Numbered from the stretch's first letter, positions 35,414 through 45,295 are shown. The stretch is DNA of 64,000 nucleotides from Sphingobacterium sp. UT-1RO-CII-1 (GCF_026711005.1 NZ_JAPPVJ010000002.1:788154-852153); one strand, 5' to 3'. Program-made: numbers and translations. Notes: generated by a model not told the origin, from the sequence alone.

Positions 35414-36658
35414 TTACTCTTCGGTAAAGTTTAAATCCTTATCAAAACTCTCTTCCAGCTTAACTAAAGCAAAAACAGCAATTACAGTAAGCAATATAAT
35501 AACAGAAATCGCTGCATATAACACACCTATATGTCCTACTAAAAACCCATAAAGCCAAGTCGAAGGGACTAATGCTCCTCGCACAAAATTAGGAGCAGTT
35601 GTCGCAACGGTAGCTCTTAGGTTTGTCCCAAATTGTTCCGCAGCAATTGTTACAAAAGTAGCCCAATAACCCACACCCAACCCCAATAAAAAAGCTAAAA
35701 CCATAAAACGAATCTCCGTAATTTCTTCACTAGACAGATAAATTACAGCAAACAAAACCGTAAAAAGCTGATAAATCAATACCACTTTCCTTCTCGACTT
35801 AAACCATTGCGCCAATAAACCTGCCAGAAAATCACCTAGTGAAATGCCCAAATACGTAAACATGACACCCTTTCCTGCGCTTAATGTTGTGACGGCATTT
35901 AAAGCTTTCCCTATTTCAGGAGCCTGTGTTATCAATACCCCTACCACAAACCAAATAGGCAAACCTATACATAAACAATATAAATAACGTAGTGCCCGTT
36001 CTTTATTACTGAAAAGCAAACGTAGACTTCCTTTTTCTATATCCCGATTTTCATCCGATTTAAACAAATTAGACTCAAAAGTTCCCACACGCAACAACAG
36101 TAAACACAGCCCCATCCCTCCACCTACAAAGTAAGCCGTTCGCCAGTCATACCACTCTGAGATATAGTATGCTAATATCGCTCCCAGCACCCCAACCCCT
36201 GCTACTATCATCGTGCCGTATCCTCGCTTATTTTTACTCATTGTCTCAGCGACCAGTGTTATGCCTGCACCTAACTCACCTGCCAAACCAATTCCTGCAA
36301 TAAACCGCACAATACCATAAGTCACTACATCCTGCACAAAACCATTATAAATATTAGCCAAAGAATACAATAAAATCGAACCAAACAGAACCTTCAAACG
36401 ACCAAACTTATCCGCAATAACACCCCAAATAATACCACCCAATAAAAGTCCCATCATTTGCATATTGAGCACATATTCTCCTTTCGAACGCATCAGTTCC
36501 TCCGGCACACCTATATCACGAAACGACGCTATCCGCACAATTGAAAATATGATCAAATCATAGATATCTACAAAATAACCTAAAGATGCAACCAACACCA
36601 ATAAGCCTACATTTTTACTTTTTTTATTATTATCCACAAGGTTAAGTATATCAAGCAA
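35414..36658 (-). CDS. Major facilitator superfamily transporter (sugar-porter/MHS-like)
   Basis: 414 residues with about 12 hydrophobic segments. The loop after helix 2 carries the MFS signature (IADKFGRLKVLFGSILLY), and a second signature-like RFIAGIGLAGELGAGITLVAE follows helix 4, as in the metabolite:H+ symporter group. It is an inner-membrane carrier of unknown substrate, probably a sugar or carboxylate. It is monocistronic; divergent from the DUF4442 gene with 79 bases between. Confidence 0.85.
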   Translation of the reverse strand: MLDILNLVDNNKKSKNVGLLVLVASLGYFVDIYDLIIFSIVRIASFRDIGVPEELMRSKGEYVLNMQMMGLLLGGIIWGVIADKFGRLKVLFGSILLYSLANIYNGFVQDVVTYGIVRFIAGIGLAGELGAGITLVAETMSKNKRGYGTMIVAGVGVLGAILAYYISEWYDWRTAYFVGGGMGLCLLLLRVGTFESNLFKSDENRDIEKGSLRLLFSNKERALRYLYCLCIGLPIWFVVGVLITQAPEIGKALNAVTTLSAGKGVMFTYLGISLGDFLAGLLAQWFKSRRKVVLIYQLFTVLFAVIYLSSEEITEIRFMVLAFLLGLGVGYWATFVTIAAEQFGTNLRATVATTAPNFVRGALVPSTWLYGFLVGHIGVLYAAISVIILLTVIAVFALVKLEESFDKDLNFTEE

Positions 36659-36725
36659 TTTACAACTGATTTACAATTATTACAAGAATAAAACAATGTC
36701 TATTTACATTAGCCGATAAGAGTCT

Positions 36726-36733
36726 TATCTTTG
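36726..36733 (+). promoter_or_regulatory. -7 promoter element ending four bases before the DUF4442 start
   Basis: TATCTTTG followed by TATC and then ATG. Transcription would start at the start codon, so a leaderless message is predicted. Confidence 0.5.
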
Positions 36734-36737
36734 TATC

Positions 36738-37223
36738 ATGTTACTATCTCCTAAAGCCCTAAAATGGGTGCTACGGATTTATCCTCCATTCTTTTTTCAA
36801 CAAATTTGGATTAAGAAAGTTCATGCTGATTTTAAACGGGTGGATATTAAGGTTATCAAAAGTATATTTAATATAAATAGCAACCGAAGTATATTCGGAG
36901 GTACTATTTTTTCATCTGTCGACCCTATTCACACCTTATTATTTGATCAAATAATTCGCCGTCGCGGTGTTAAAAGAACAGTTACCTGGTTAAAATCAGC
37001 CCATATCGAATATTTGAAACCGGCCCACAAGAACCTTTTTTTCTCCATCATCCTCCATGATCATGAAATCGAGGACGCTCTACAGGAAGTGTATAATACC
37101 GGTAAGGTTGTAAAAACTTTTCAAATAGATATTTTTGACTCCCATGGACTCCTATGTGCTAAATCCTACAACGAAATTTACATACGCGATTTAGATTTTA
37201 ATATGCAAGTCATAAAACAATAA
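36738..37223 (+). CDS. DUF4442-like hotdog-fold protein
   Basis: 161 residues. The NRSIFGGTIFSSVDPIHTLL and FDSHGLLCAKSYNEIYI segments, with alternating strands around one long helix, fit a DUF4442 (YiiD C-terminal type) hotdog fold, related to acyl-CoA thioesterases. No signal peptide. It is followed by a lipoprotein-Sco-cytochrome c series on the same strand with 27 bases to the next gene, so it may start that operon. The substrate is unknown. Confidence 0.7.
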   Translation: MLLSPKALKWVLRIYPPFFFQQIWIKKVHADFKRVDIKVIKSIFNINSNRSIFGGTIFSSVDPIHTLLFDQIIRRRGVKRTVTWLKSAHIEYLKPAHKNLFFSIILHDHEIEDALQEVYNTGKVVKTFQIDIFDSHGLLCAKSYNEIYIRDLDFNMQVIKQ

Positions 37224-37250
37224 TTCATACTCATTAATTTAACAACATCC

Positions 37251-37685
37251 ATGAAAAAGATCATTTACACGAGCTTAGCTACTGCAGCAATAATTTTCAG
37301 TTCTTGCCAGAACAATGAAAAGCAAAGCGAAGATCCAAAATTGCTTTCCCAAAAAGCCATTGAAATACATGACGAAATTATGCCTCAGATATCAACCTTC
37401 AATAAACACACCGTACTTATTGATTCGATATTGGACAATTTGGCATTGATCAAGCAACAAACTCCTGACTTGGACACAACCAGCAGCCGTCATGATCTAT
37501 CTAACTTAAAAGCTAACTTAGAAACAGCTACAGATAAAATGATGGTCTGGATGAAAGAATACAGCATGGACAACACAGATGTCTCTTATCAAGAAGCAGA
37601 AATTCAGCGCATCTCTGATTTAAAAAACGAATTTGACACTGTAAATCAAGAAGCAACTAAAGCTTTATCTCCCTTTAACAAATAA
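37251..37685 (+). CDS. Small helical lipoprotein
   Basis: 144 residues. The lipobox (IIFSSC) gives a lipidated Cys near residue 19. The mature part is helical and charged (KAIEIHDEIMPQISTFNKHT, LETATDKMMVWMKEYS), like the coiled-coil lipoproteins often named viral A-type inclusion protein in Bacteroidota. It lies two bases before the Sco gene, suggesting an envelope role together with copper or cytochrome assembly. The function is unknown. Confidence 0.8.
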   Translation: MKKIIYTSLATAAIIFSSCQNNEKQSEDPKLLSQKAIEIHDEIMPQISTFNKHTVLIDSILDNLALIKQQTPDLDTTSSRHDLSNLKANLETATDKMMVWMKEYSMDNTDVSYQEAEIQRISDLKNEFDTVNQEATKALSPFNK

Positions 37686-37687
37686 CT

Positions 37688-38335
37688 ATGAAATCCTATT
37701 TAAAGTTCAATTTTATTGCGCTTGCAATCTCCGTTTTTCTAATCAGTTGCTCATCTAACGGCAATGAAAAAAAACTACCTTATATAGGAGAAAGCACGGT
37801 GAATGAAAAAACAGTAGACGGGCAGACGGTCACTGATACTATCCCTTATGCTATACCGAGCTTCAGTTTTCTCAACCAGGATAGCGTCATGATAACAGAC
37901 AAAACCTTCGAAAACAAAATATTTATTGCTAATTTTTTCTTCACAAACTGTCCAAGTATCTGCCCTACCATGCAACGTAACCTTCTACAGGTATACGAAA
38001 AGTACAAGGATGATGATCGTGTTGCATTTCTTTCGCACAGCATAGATTTTAAATACGACTCACCTGCTGTTCTGAAATCTTATGCAGAAAAATTGGGCGT
38101 TACAGACGATCGTTGGCAGTTTGTTATGGGAAGCAAAAAAGACATATATGGTATGGCCGACAGCTACTTCGTCTATACAAAAGAAGACGAAACCGCACCC
38201 GGTGGCTACGATCATCAGGGGTATTTTATGCTGATTGACAAAAACAAGCACATCAGAGGTGCGTATGACGGCACTTTGATCGATCAAATCGATCTCTTGC
38301 TCGCCGATATGGAAGTCCTTTTAAAAGAACAATAA
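37688..38335 (+). CDS. SCO1/SenC-family copper chaperone (lipoprotein)
   Basis: 215 residues. A lipobox (FLISC) lies near residue 21, then a thioredoxin-like domain with the Sco copper motif CPSICP (FFFTNCPSICPTMQRNL) and the downstream conserved His in YDHQGYFMLID. It delivers copper to, or reduces, the Cu-A site of cytochrome oxidase in the periplasm. It is placed between a helical lipoprotein and a cytochrome c gene with 2- and 10-base gaps, so the three are co-transcribed. Confidence 0.93.
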   Translation: MKSYLKFNFIALAISVFLISCSSNGNEKKLPYIGESTVNEKTVDGQTVTDTIPYAIPSFSFLNQDSVMITDKTFENKIFIANFFFTNCPSICPTMQRNLLQVYEKYKDDDRVAFLSHSIDFKYDSPAVLKSYAEKLGVTDDRWQFVMGSKKDIYGMADSYFVYTKEDETAPGGYDHQGYFMLIDKNKHIRGAYDGTLIDQIDLLLADMEVLLKEQ

Positions 38336-38345
38336 AAACAAATTG

Positions 38346-38774
38346 ATGAAAAAGCATTTTCTTATCATCAGTTTCTCAATAAGTATGCTCCTTAGCATAC
38401 TTATTGTTTCTTGTCAACCCAATGTAAGCATTGAAACAGCGCAGTATGCTGTAAATGGACAAAAACTGTATATAACGCACTGCCAAAACTGCCATGGTGC
38501 CAAAGGTGAAGGATTAGGGACATTATACCCTCCCCTTACAGACAGCACATACCTACGGCAAAACCGCCATCAATTAGCTTCAATTGTTAAATTTGGCATG
38601 CAGGGAGCTATAGAAGTCGCTGGCAAAACATTCGACAATGCCATGCCAGGCATCAAAGAATTAAGCAACATTGAAATTGCGTATATCCTCACTTACGTAA
38701 CTACTACCTTCGGTAAGGACACTAAAACCTACACACAAGAAGAAGTACAAGAAAGTTTAAAGGGGCACCAATAG
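38346..38774 (+). CDS. Cytochrome c-type lipoprotein
   Basis: 142 residues from the ATG at 38346 (MKKHFLIISF). A lipobox (LIVSC) is followed by a single haem-binding CXXCH (THCQNCHGAKGEG). A Met in FDNAMPGIKELS is the likely axial ligand. It is probably a membrane-tethered electron carrier of the respiratory chain, consistent with the adjacent Sco gene. A hairpin overlaps its stop codon. Confidence 0.92.
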   Translation: MKKHFLIISFSISMLLSILIVSCQPNVSIETAQYAVNGQKLYITHCQNCHGAKGEGLGTLYPPLTDSTYLRQNRHQLASIVKFGMQGAIEVAGKTFDNAMPGIKELSNIEIAYILTYVTTTFGKDTKTYTQEEVQESLKGHQ

Positions 38775-38780
38775 CCCCTT
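38760..38780 (+). terminator. Short terminator overlapping the cytochrome c stop codon
   Basis: 7-bp stem (AAGGGGC / GCCCCTT) with a 7-base loop followed by ATTTT. A second hairpin (CAGAATAG / CTATTCTG) lies 29 bases further on. Confidence 0.65.
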
Positions 38781-39004
38781 ATTTTCCTACTCCCTTATTC
38801 CTAATTTTCAGAATAGTATTTAGGCTATTCTGTAAGCTATTTTTCTTAGAACACCTGAATAAAGCCTACAAATAGTCAATCTAAAAATTGACAAATAGTG
38901 CATACAGGCCACATGTATTAATATTTTTACACAATAAGTCTTTAGACATAAATATTTCATACTTATTTAACATCTACCTGACATTTTCGTCCGTCTTTTT
39001 TACT

Positions 39005-39012
39005 TACATTTG
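39005..39012 (+). promoter_or_regulatory. -7 promoter element for the tetR-efflux operon
   Basis: TACATTTG ends seven bases before the tetR ATG at 39020. The predicted leader is a few bases only. Confidence 0.55.
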
Positions 39013-39019
39013 CAACCGA

Positions 39020-39598
39020 ATGAACGTTCAGTTGTCAAATAAAAAAGAAGCTATATTCGAAAGCACCTTAAAATTAGTTAAGGAACACGGTTTTCACGGC
39101 ACGCCTATGAGTCAGATTGCCACACATGCAAATGTAGCTACCGGTACTATTTATCACTATTTTTCGTCCAAGGACGAATTAATTGTGGAGCTATTTAAAT
39201 ATTGTCGTCTAAAAATGGGAGAGCATGTTTTCAAAATAGACAAAGGCTTTTCTTACAAAGAGCGCTTTTTCCATATTTGGAACAGCTTATTAGAGTACTA
39301 TGCCGATCATCAGGATGTATTTTCATTTTTTGAACAATTCTACTCTTCTCCTTATTCAGAATTGGTAAAAAACAAAGAAATCACTGAAGACTTCAATGCA
39401 GACAAGATGATGCGTTTTTTTGAGGAAGGTATAGCTAACAAAGAGATCAGAAATATTACTTTTTATAGTTTTATTTCTGCTTTTATCGGCACACTTACCT
39501 TTCTAGTCCGGTCCAACCAGTACGGTCTTTACCAAGCCGACGAGAAGGATCGTTCAGATTTAATTGAAATTATTTGGAATGGTGTTAAAAATCAATAA
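39020..39598 (+). CDS. TetR family repressor of the efflux operon
   Basis: 192 residues from the ATG at 39020 (MNVQLSNKKEAIFESTLKL); the longer frame upstream crosses the promoter and is rejected. The N-terminal HTH is typical (MSQIATHANVATGTIYHYFSSKDELI), and the C-terminal helical domain would bind a ligand. It sits one base before tolC, adaptor and RND genes, so it probably represses its own operon and is released by an effluxed compound. Confidence 0.92.
   Translation: MNVQLSNKKEAIFESTLKLVKEHGFHGTPMSQIATHANVATGTIYHYFSSKDELIVELFKYCRLKMGEHVFKIDKGFSYKERFFHIWNSLLEYYADHQDVFSFFEQFYSSPYSELVKNKEITEDFNADKMMRFFEEGIANKEIRNITFYSFISAFIGTLTFLVRSNQYGLYQADEKDRSDLIEIIWNGVKNQ
39021..39030. promoter_or_regulatory. 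Candidate TetR operator overlapping the tetR start codon
   Basis: TGAACGTTCA is a perfect 10-bp palindrome beginning at the second base of the ATG and just after the -7 element, where repressor binding would block initiation of the operon. Confidence 0.4.
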
Positions 39599-39599
39599 T

Positions 39600-40934
39600 A
39601 TGAACTTTAGAAAAGTTGCTCTATTTATTTTCCTAACAGCCTGTGTATTCAACCTTACACAGGCCCAGACTTCCTCACAAGCGAGTGGAAGTTTAAATAG
39701 CAATGCTACTCTCGACGAACTCATCAACTATGCACTGCGCAATAAGATTGAGCTTAAACAGGTAGAAATTGATAAGGAAATCGGCGAACGCGAGATCGCC
39801 TCTGCCCTATCTGGCTGGTTCCCTCAAATCAGTGCACAGGGAAGCTATGCTTACAATCTTAAACTGCCCACCACTGCCTTTGGTGATCAAAACATCACTT
39901 TAGGTCAGAAAAACAACAGTAGTTTAACATTCCAAGCCGATCAGAACCTGCTAAGTCCTGAACTTATGCAAGCTTCTAAAGCTGCAAAGTATATCCGTGA
40001 GAACAACAATCTCTCTATCGAAAATACTCGTATTAATACGGTAGTTGATGTGAGCAAAGCTTATTACGATATACTTACATCTGAAGAATCCATCAAAATT
40101 ATCAACGAAAATATTACGCGTTTAGAAAGACAGCACAAAGAAGCTACCGCTCGTTACGAAACGGGGCTGGTTGATAAAACAGACTTTAAAAGAGCTTTAA
40201 TCTCCTTAAACAATGCCAAAGCTCAACTTAAATCAGCTACCGAGACACGTAATTACAAATACGATTACCTAAAAATGCTATTAGGTATGAATATTGAAGA
40301 AAATGTTAGTCTTTCTTTTGAGAATCAAGCTCTAGAAGCTAATATTTTACTCGATACCACAGAGCTTTTAAGTATTGCCAATCGGGTTGAGTTTAAGCAA
40401 TTAGAAACTATGAAACAGCTTCAGAGGCTCAATACCCAATATCAAAAATGGAACTTTCTACCTCGCTTAAGTGCCTACGCCAACTACGGTTTAAGCTACA
40501 GACACGATAAGTTCAGTAAAACTTTTGACAACAATTATCCTAGTTCCTCTGTAGGTCTATCCTTGTCGCTTCCAATCTTTACTGGTACAAAACGTATTCA
40601 AGAGATACGTAAATCAGAATTAGAAGAAGAACGCATCGAGCTGGATATCCAGAATTTAGAAAACGTCATTAGTACTGAATACTCTGCTGCTATGGCTAGC
40701 TACCGCGCAAACATGAACGATTGGCGTAACTATAGAGAAAACATGGACTTATCCGAAGAAGTATATAATACCATTAAGCTACAGTACGATGCTGGTGTCA
40801 AGACATACTTGGAATTGATGACTGCTGAAACAGATCTTAAAACAAGTCAACTGAACTATTTAAATGCTTTATACGCTGTATTATCAAGTAAATTAGATAT
40901 ACAAAAAGCACTAGGTACTGTAAGTACAAACTAA
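39600..40934 (+). CDS. TolC-family outer-membrane efflux protein
   Basis: 444 residues from the ATG at 39600. A signal peptide ends near TQAQ. Two outer-membrane-efflux-protein repeats of long helices follow (NATLDELINYALRNKIELKQ, ARYETGLVDKTDFKRALISL; QYDAGVKTYLELMTAETDLK). It forms the outer-membrane tunnel of the tripartite pump encoded by the next two genes. In this operon it precedes the adaptor and pump, the usual Bacteroidota order varying. Confidence 0.94.
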   Translation: MNFRKVALFIFLTACVFNLTQAQTSSQASGSLNSNATLDELINYALRNKIELKQVEIDKEIGEREIASALSGWFPQISAQGSYAYNLKLPTTAFGDQNITLGQKNNSSLTFQADQNLLSPELMQASKAAKYIRENNNLSIENTRINTVVDVSKAYYDILTSEESIKIINENITRLERQHKEATARYETGLVDKTDFKRALISLNNAKAQLKSATETRNYKYDYLKMLLGMNIEENVSLSFENQALEANILLDTTELLSIANRVEFKQLETMKQLQRLNTQYQKWNFLPRLSAYANYGLSYRHDKFSKTFDNNYPSSSVGLSLSLPIFTGTKRIQEIRKSELEEERIELDIQNLENVISTEYSAAMASYRANMNDWRNYRENMDLSEEVYNTIKLQYDAGVKTYLELMTAETDLKTSQLNYLNALYAVLSSKLDIQKALGTVSTN

Positions 40935-40971
40935 ACTACTCACCCTATCAATAAAAGAAATATACACGAAC

Positions 40972-42096
40972 ATGAATAAGAAATATTTATTTTCAGCCCT
41001 ACTCATAAGTTCAGGATTACTTTGGCAATCCTGCGGTTCCAAGGACGGTGCCGCTACGCAACAACAAGCAGCACCTGCAGAAATGGTCGTTCCAGTTTCT
41101 ACTGCACTTGTCGAAAAACAAATTGTTACAGGTGTTAAAAGCTACCCAGCTAGTGTAGTACCTCTTCAAGAGACGGAGATACGTGCTGAAGTAAGTGGCT
41201 ATATTACTAAAATATATGTTGCCGATGGTGCTACTGTGAGTCAAGGTCAAGCCCTTTACGAAATTGATGGCATCCGCTATCAGGCTGCTGTCGATCAAGC
41301 TAAAGCTAACTTAGAAATTGCCAAAGCTAATCTTGAGCGTGTACAAAAGGATCTATCCCGCTACCAAACCCTAGCCGATCAGGATGCGATAGCAAAACAA
41401 ACCTTAGACTATGCTTTCACAGACGTAAACAATCAGAAAGCACAAGTTCAAGCAGCTCAAGCTGCTGTTACAACGGCACAAACAAATATGCAGCGCTCAA
41501 TTATCCGCGCTCCTTTCTCTGGTGCTGTCGGTATTTCTCAAGTGCGTACCGGTGCGCTGGTTAGCCCAGGTACCACCTTATTAAACACCATCAGTTCGAT
41601 CAACCCTATTGCTGTTGAATTCCAAATCAGCGAAAAAGAAATCAATGAGTTTGCCGGCTACCATACTGGTAAAATGACGACAGATATTAACGTTGTCCTG
41701 CCTGGCGGCGAAGTATATGGTCAAAACGGTAAAATTTCTACATTGGACCGCGCAGTCGACCCTACTACAGGTACCATTAAAGTTCGCGCTACTTTTGCAA
41801 ATGCTGAAAACGATCTAAGAGCCGGTATGAACTTAACAATGAATGTAAAAAGCAATTCTACCGAAGAGCAACTTATCATTCCTTTCAAAGGTACGCAAGA
41901 TCAGCTAGGTGTTTACAACGTCTACGTCATCAACGATAGTAGCCGTGTAGAAATGAAACACGTTACTTTAGGTTTAAAAGTAGACGACAAGGTAGTCGTT
42001 ACTTCAGGTGTTAACGAAGGAGATAAAATTGTGGTTGATGGTATCATGAACGTCAGAACAGGAGTTAAAGTCGTTGAAAACGCACCAAAACAATAG
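40972..42096 (+). CDS. RND efflux periplasmic adaptor (membrane fusion protein)
   Basis: 374 residues. A lipobox (LLWQSC) anchors the N-terminus. It has a barrel-sandwich/lipoyl motif (ETEIRAEVSGYITKIYVADG), a helical hairpin (~110-165), and beta-barrel domains (IIRAPFSGAVGISQVRTGAL, DPTTGTIKVRATFANAEN). It bridges the TolC-like and RND proteins of the same operon. Confidence 0.95.
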   Translation: MNKKYLFSALLISSGLLWQSCGSKDGAATQQQAAPAEMVVPVSTALVEKQIVTGVKSYPASVVPLQETEIRAEVSGYITKIYVADGATVSQGQALYEIDGIRYQAAVDQAKANLEIAKANLERVQKDLSRYQTLADQDAIAKQTLDYAFTDVNNQKAQVQAAQAAVTTAQTNMQRSIIRAPFSGAVGISQVRTGALVSPGTTLLNTISSINPIAVEFQISEKEINEFAGYHTGKMTTDINVVLPGGEVYGQNGKISTLDRAVDPTTGTIKVRATFANAENDLRAGMNLTMNVKSNSTEEQLIIPFKGTQDQLGVYNVYVINDSSRVEMKHVTLGLKVDDKVVVTSGVNEGDKIVVDGIMNVRTGVKVVENAPKQ

Positions 42097-42124
42097 TTGT
42101 TCAAGCCCTAAACAGATTTAACAT

Positions 42125-45100
42125 ATGATTTCAGAAGTTTTTATAAGAAGGCCCGTCACTGCGATCGTGATCTCTATCCTCTTGATGATAGTAGGTACGA
42201 TTTCCGTAATGACATTGCCTATCAGTCAATACCCGTCCATTGCACCTCCTACAGTTACTGTAACGGCCAACTATACAGGAGCGGATGCACAGACTGTCGA
42301 ACAAACCGTTACAACGCCTATTGAAAGCCAGATTAACGGTACTCCGGGCATGATTTACATGTCCTCTAACAGTACTTCCAACGGACAGTCTTCCATAACA
42401 GTAACCTTCGAAGTAGGTACTGATATTGATATTGCTACATTAGATGTACAAAACCGTGTTGGTATTGCCGAGCCGGCACTGCCTGAAGCTGTACGTCGTC
42501 TAGGTGTTACAACCCGTAAAGCAAACACCGATATTCTAATGCTTGTTTCTTTGGTATCACCCAAAGGCACACGTGATGATAAATTCTTGGCCAACTATGC
42601 CAACCTATACATTAAAGACGCAATTATGCGTGTTAAAGGTGTGGGTGATGTTACAGCATTTGGGCAGCCTTTCTCTATGCGTGTATGGTTAGATGCAAAT
42701 AAACTAACCGCCTTACGGTTAACACCTACCGAAGTATCAAACGCTATTGCCGAGCAAAACTTACGTATACCGGGCGGTTCTGTAGGTTCTCCTCCACAGG
42801 CCAATTCTCAGGTTTTTGAATACCCTGTCATTACCGACTCTGACCTTTCCTCTGTCGAAGATTTTGAAGAGATCATTGTCAAGTCCAACAGTGACGGTTC
42901 TATCGTTTTACTAAAAGATGTTGCTCGTGTAGAACTTGGGCAGTTTAACTACTCAACCACCACACAGGTTGACGGTATGATATCTACAGGTATGATGATT
43001 GCCCAAACACCAGGAGGAAACGCTGTAGAAACAGCAGAAGGTATTTACGCATCATTAGAAAACCTAAAAAAAGCATTCCCTGAAGATGTGGATTATGTTG
43101 TAGGTTACGAAACTGTGTCTGTGGTTAATGCTTCGATAAAATCGGTTGTTACCACACTAATCGAAGCCCTTATCCTTGTTACATTAGTAGTGTTCTTCTT
43201 CCTACAATCGTGGAGGGCAACATTAATTCCTGTCTTGGCTATACCTGTATCCATTGTCGGTACGTTTATATTCTTTACTATGTTTGGCTTCTCCATTAAC
43301 AACCTTACTTTGCTAGCCTTCGTACTGGCAATCGGTATTGTTGTGGATGACGCCATCGTTGTGGTAGAGGCTGTACAGCATTATATTGATCATTACGATA
43401 TGACTGCTAAGCAGGCAACCTCCCAAGCGATGAAAGATATTACAGCGCCCGTTATCGCTATTGCGTTAATCCTTGCAGCTGTATTCGTCCCTGTAGGTTT
43501 TATTCCAGGCATGGTTGGACAACTTTATCAGCAATTTGCCATTACAATTGCCGTCTCGGTTATGATTTCGGCTTTCGTAGCTCTTTCCCTTACTCCTGCT
43601 TTATGTTCCATTATGCTAAAGCGCACAGTGGTAGGTAAAGACAGTAAAGGGTTGAATAAGTTTTTCCATAAATTCAACGTGTGGTTTGAGCGGGTTACGC
43701 ATAAATATTCAAAAGGTGTAAAATCATGCATCCGCTATGCTACCTTAGTTCTCATCATCTTGATCTGTATATTTGTTGGTACGGGATACATGTTCCAAGT
43801 AAAACCTACTGGTTTTATACCTACAGAGGATAACGGTATGTTCTTCGCTGGCGTTACACTACCAGAGGGTGCATCCGCTGCCCGTACGAACGAAGTTCTT
43901 GCCGAAATCGAAGCTGATCTTCGCGCAGACTATCCTGAGCTTCAACACGTAACTTTAATATCAGGTATCAATATTCTGAACAGATCATTCAAATCTAACG
44001 GTGCAACCCTATTTATTTCACTTAAGCCTTGGGCAGAGCGTACACGTACGGCAGGTGAAATAACAGGCGGTATTATGCGTAAATATGCGGGTTACACTAA
44101 AGCCCGTGTTTTAGCAGTAACTCCCCCTGCTATTCCAGGCTTGGGTACTTCGGGTGGGTTTTCGATGATGATTCAAGACCACGAAACTGTGGATATTAAA
44201 GAATTTGAAGCAGTAGTCGGTCAATTTTTAGGAGCTGCCAATCAACGTCCTGAAATAGGTATGGCTTATACCCTATTCAACTCAAATTCACCAAACTTTA
44301 AAATATCGGTCAATAGAGAACAGGCTAAGAAAATGGCTGTACCGGTCTCATCCGTTTATAGTACAATTTCCGCCTACTTAGGCTCTGCCTATATTAACGA
44401 CTTTACACGCTACGGACGTAACTTCCGTGTAGTCACACAGGCTGATGAAGATTACCGCATGAACATCGAAGACATCAACAAACTTTATGTCAATAACGTT
44501 CGTGGCGAATCTGTTCCTTTGAGCACTTTAGTAAGCTGGGAACTTGTTCAAAACCCTTCTATCATCAACCACTACAATATCTTCAGAAGTATAGAGATTA
44601 GTGGTTCGGCGGCTCCTGGCTATAGTTCGGGTGATGCTTTACGTGCATTAGAAGAGGTCGCTGCACAAACGCTACCAAATGGTTATGGCTACGACTTCTC
44701 GGGGCTATCCCTTCAGGAAAAACAATCAGGCAACATGACTGTCATGATCTTTGCTCTATGTATTGTGTTTGTATTCCTATTACTTGCATCACTCTACGAA
44801 AGCTGGTCTGTACCATTCTCCATTTTACTATCCGTTCCTTTGGGTATTTTCGGAGCCATATTAACACTAATGTTAATACCTTCATTAGACAACAACATCT
44901 ATGCACAGATCGGTCTCGTTACTATTATTGGTCTAGCAGCCAAAAACGCTATTCTAATTGTAGAATTTGCGAAGGAACGTGTTGATATCGGTATGCCTTT
45001 ATTGGATGCCACATTAGACGCTGTTAAACTACGTCTCCGCCCGATTATCATGACATCGTTTGCCTTTATCTTAGGTATTATTCCTTTGATGCTTTCAAGC

Positions 45101-45295
45101 GGTGCGGGTGCAATTTCTCGCCAAACTATCGGCTGGACTGTATTCGGTGGTATGATGGCAGCAACTATGTTAGCAATCTTCTTCGTTCCCGTATTATTTT
45201 ACGTTATTACGAAATTCTCTTACGGCAAGAAAAAACTTGCTGAGTTAGAAGCTTCTTTTGACGAAGAGAAAGCAAAGAACTTAAGTTCGCACTAG
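42125..45295 (+). CDS. RND multidrug efflux pump, HAE1 type (AcrB/MexB-like)
   Basis: 1056 residues, full AcrB length. FIRRPVTAIVISILLMIVG begins it; periplasmic docking domains (GSVGSPPQANSQVFEYPV) follow. The TM4 Asp pair is present (AIGIVVDDAIVVVEAV) and TM10 carries the conserved Lys (GLAAKNAILIVEFAKE), both needed for proton coupling. Twelve membrane helices can be counted. It exports drugs or detergents out of the cell with the TolC and adaptor proteins encoded upstream. A strong terminator follows. Confidence 0.97.
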   Translation: MISEVFIRRPVTAIVISILLMIVGTISVMTLPISQYPSIAPPTVTVTANYTGADAQTVEQTVTTPIESQINGTPGMIYMSSNSTSNGQSSITVTFEVGTDIDIATLDVQNRVGIAEPALPEAVRRLGVTTRKANTDILMLVSLVSPKGTRDDKFLANYANLYIKDAIMRVKGVGDVTAFGQPFSMRVWLDANKLTALRLTPTEVSNAIAEQNLRIPGGSVGSPPQANSQVFEYPVITDSDLSSVEDFEEIIVKSNSDGSIVLLKDVARVELGQFNYSTTTQVDGMISTGMMIAQTPGGNAVETAEGIYASLENLKKAFPEDVDYVVGYETVSVVNASIKSVVTTLIEALILVTLVVFFFLQSWRATLIPVLAIPVSIVGTFIFFTMFGFSINNLTLLAFVLAIGIVVDDAIVVVEAVQHYIDHYDMTAKQATSQAMKDITAPVIAIALILAAVFVPVGFIPGMVGQLYQQFAITIAVSVMISAFVALSLTPALCSIMLKRTVVGKDSKGLNKFFHKFNVWFERVTHKYSKGVKSCIRYATLVLIILICIFVGTGYMFQVKPTGFIPTEDNGMFFAGVTLPEGASAARTNEVLAEIEADLRADYPELQHVTLISGINILNRSFKSNGATLFISLKPWAERTRTAGEITGGIMRKYAGYTKARVLAVTPPAIPGLGTSGGFSMMIQDHETVDIKEFEAVVGQFLGAANQRPEIGMAYTLFNSNSPNFKISVNREQAKKMAVPVSSVYSTISAYLGSAYINDFTRYGRNFRVVTQADEDYRMNIEDINKLYVNNVRGESVPLSTLVSWELVQNPSIINHYNIFRSIEISGSAAPGYSSGDALRALEEVAAQTLPNGYGYDFSGLSLQEKQSGNMTVMIFALCIVFVFLLLASLYESWSVPFSILLSVPLGIFGAILTLMLIPSLDNNIYAQIGLVTIIGLAAKNAILIVEFAKERVDIGMPLLDATLDAVKLRLRPIIMTSFAFILGIIPLMLSSGAGAISRQTIGWTVFGGMMAATMLAIFFVPVLFYVITKFSYGKKKLAELEASFDEEKAKNLSSH

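Noticed and set aside
38888..39019. Longer start for tetR at 38888
   Set aside because: It would run through the -7 element and a Phe/Ile/Tyr-rich stretch unlike any TetR N-terminus.
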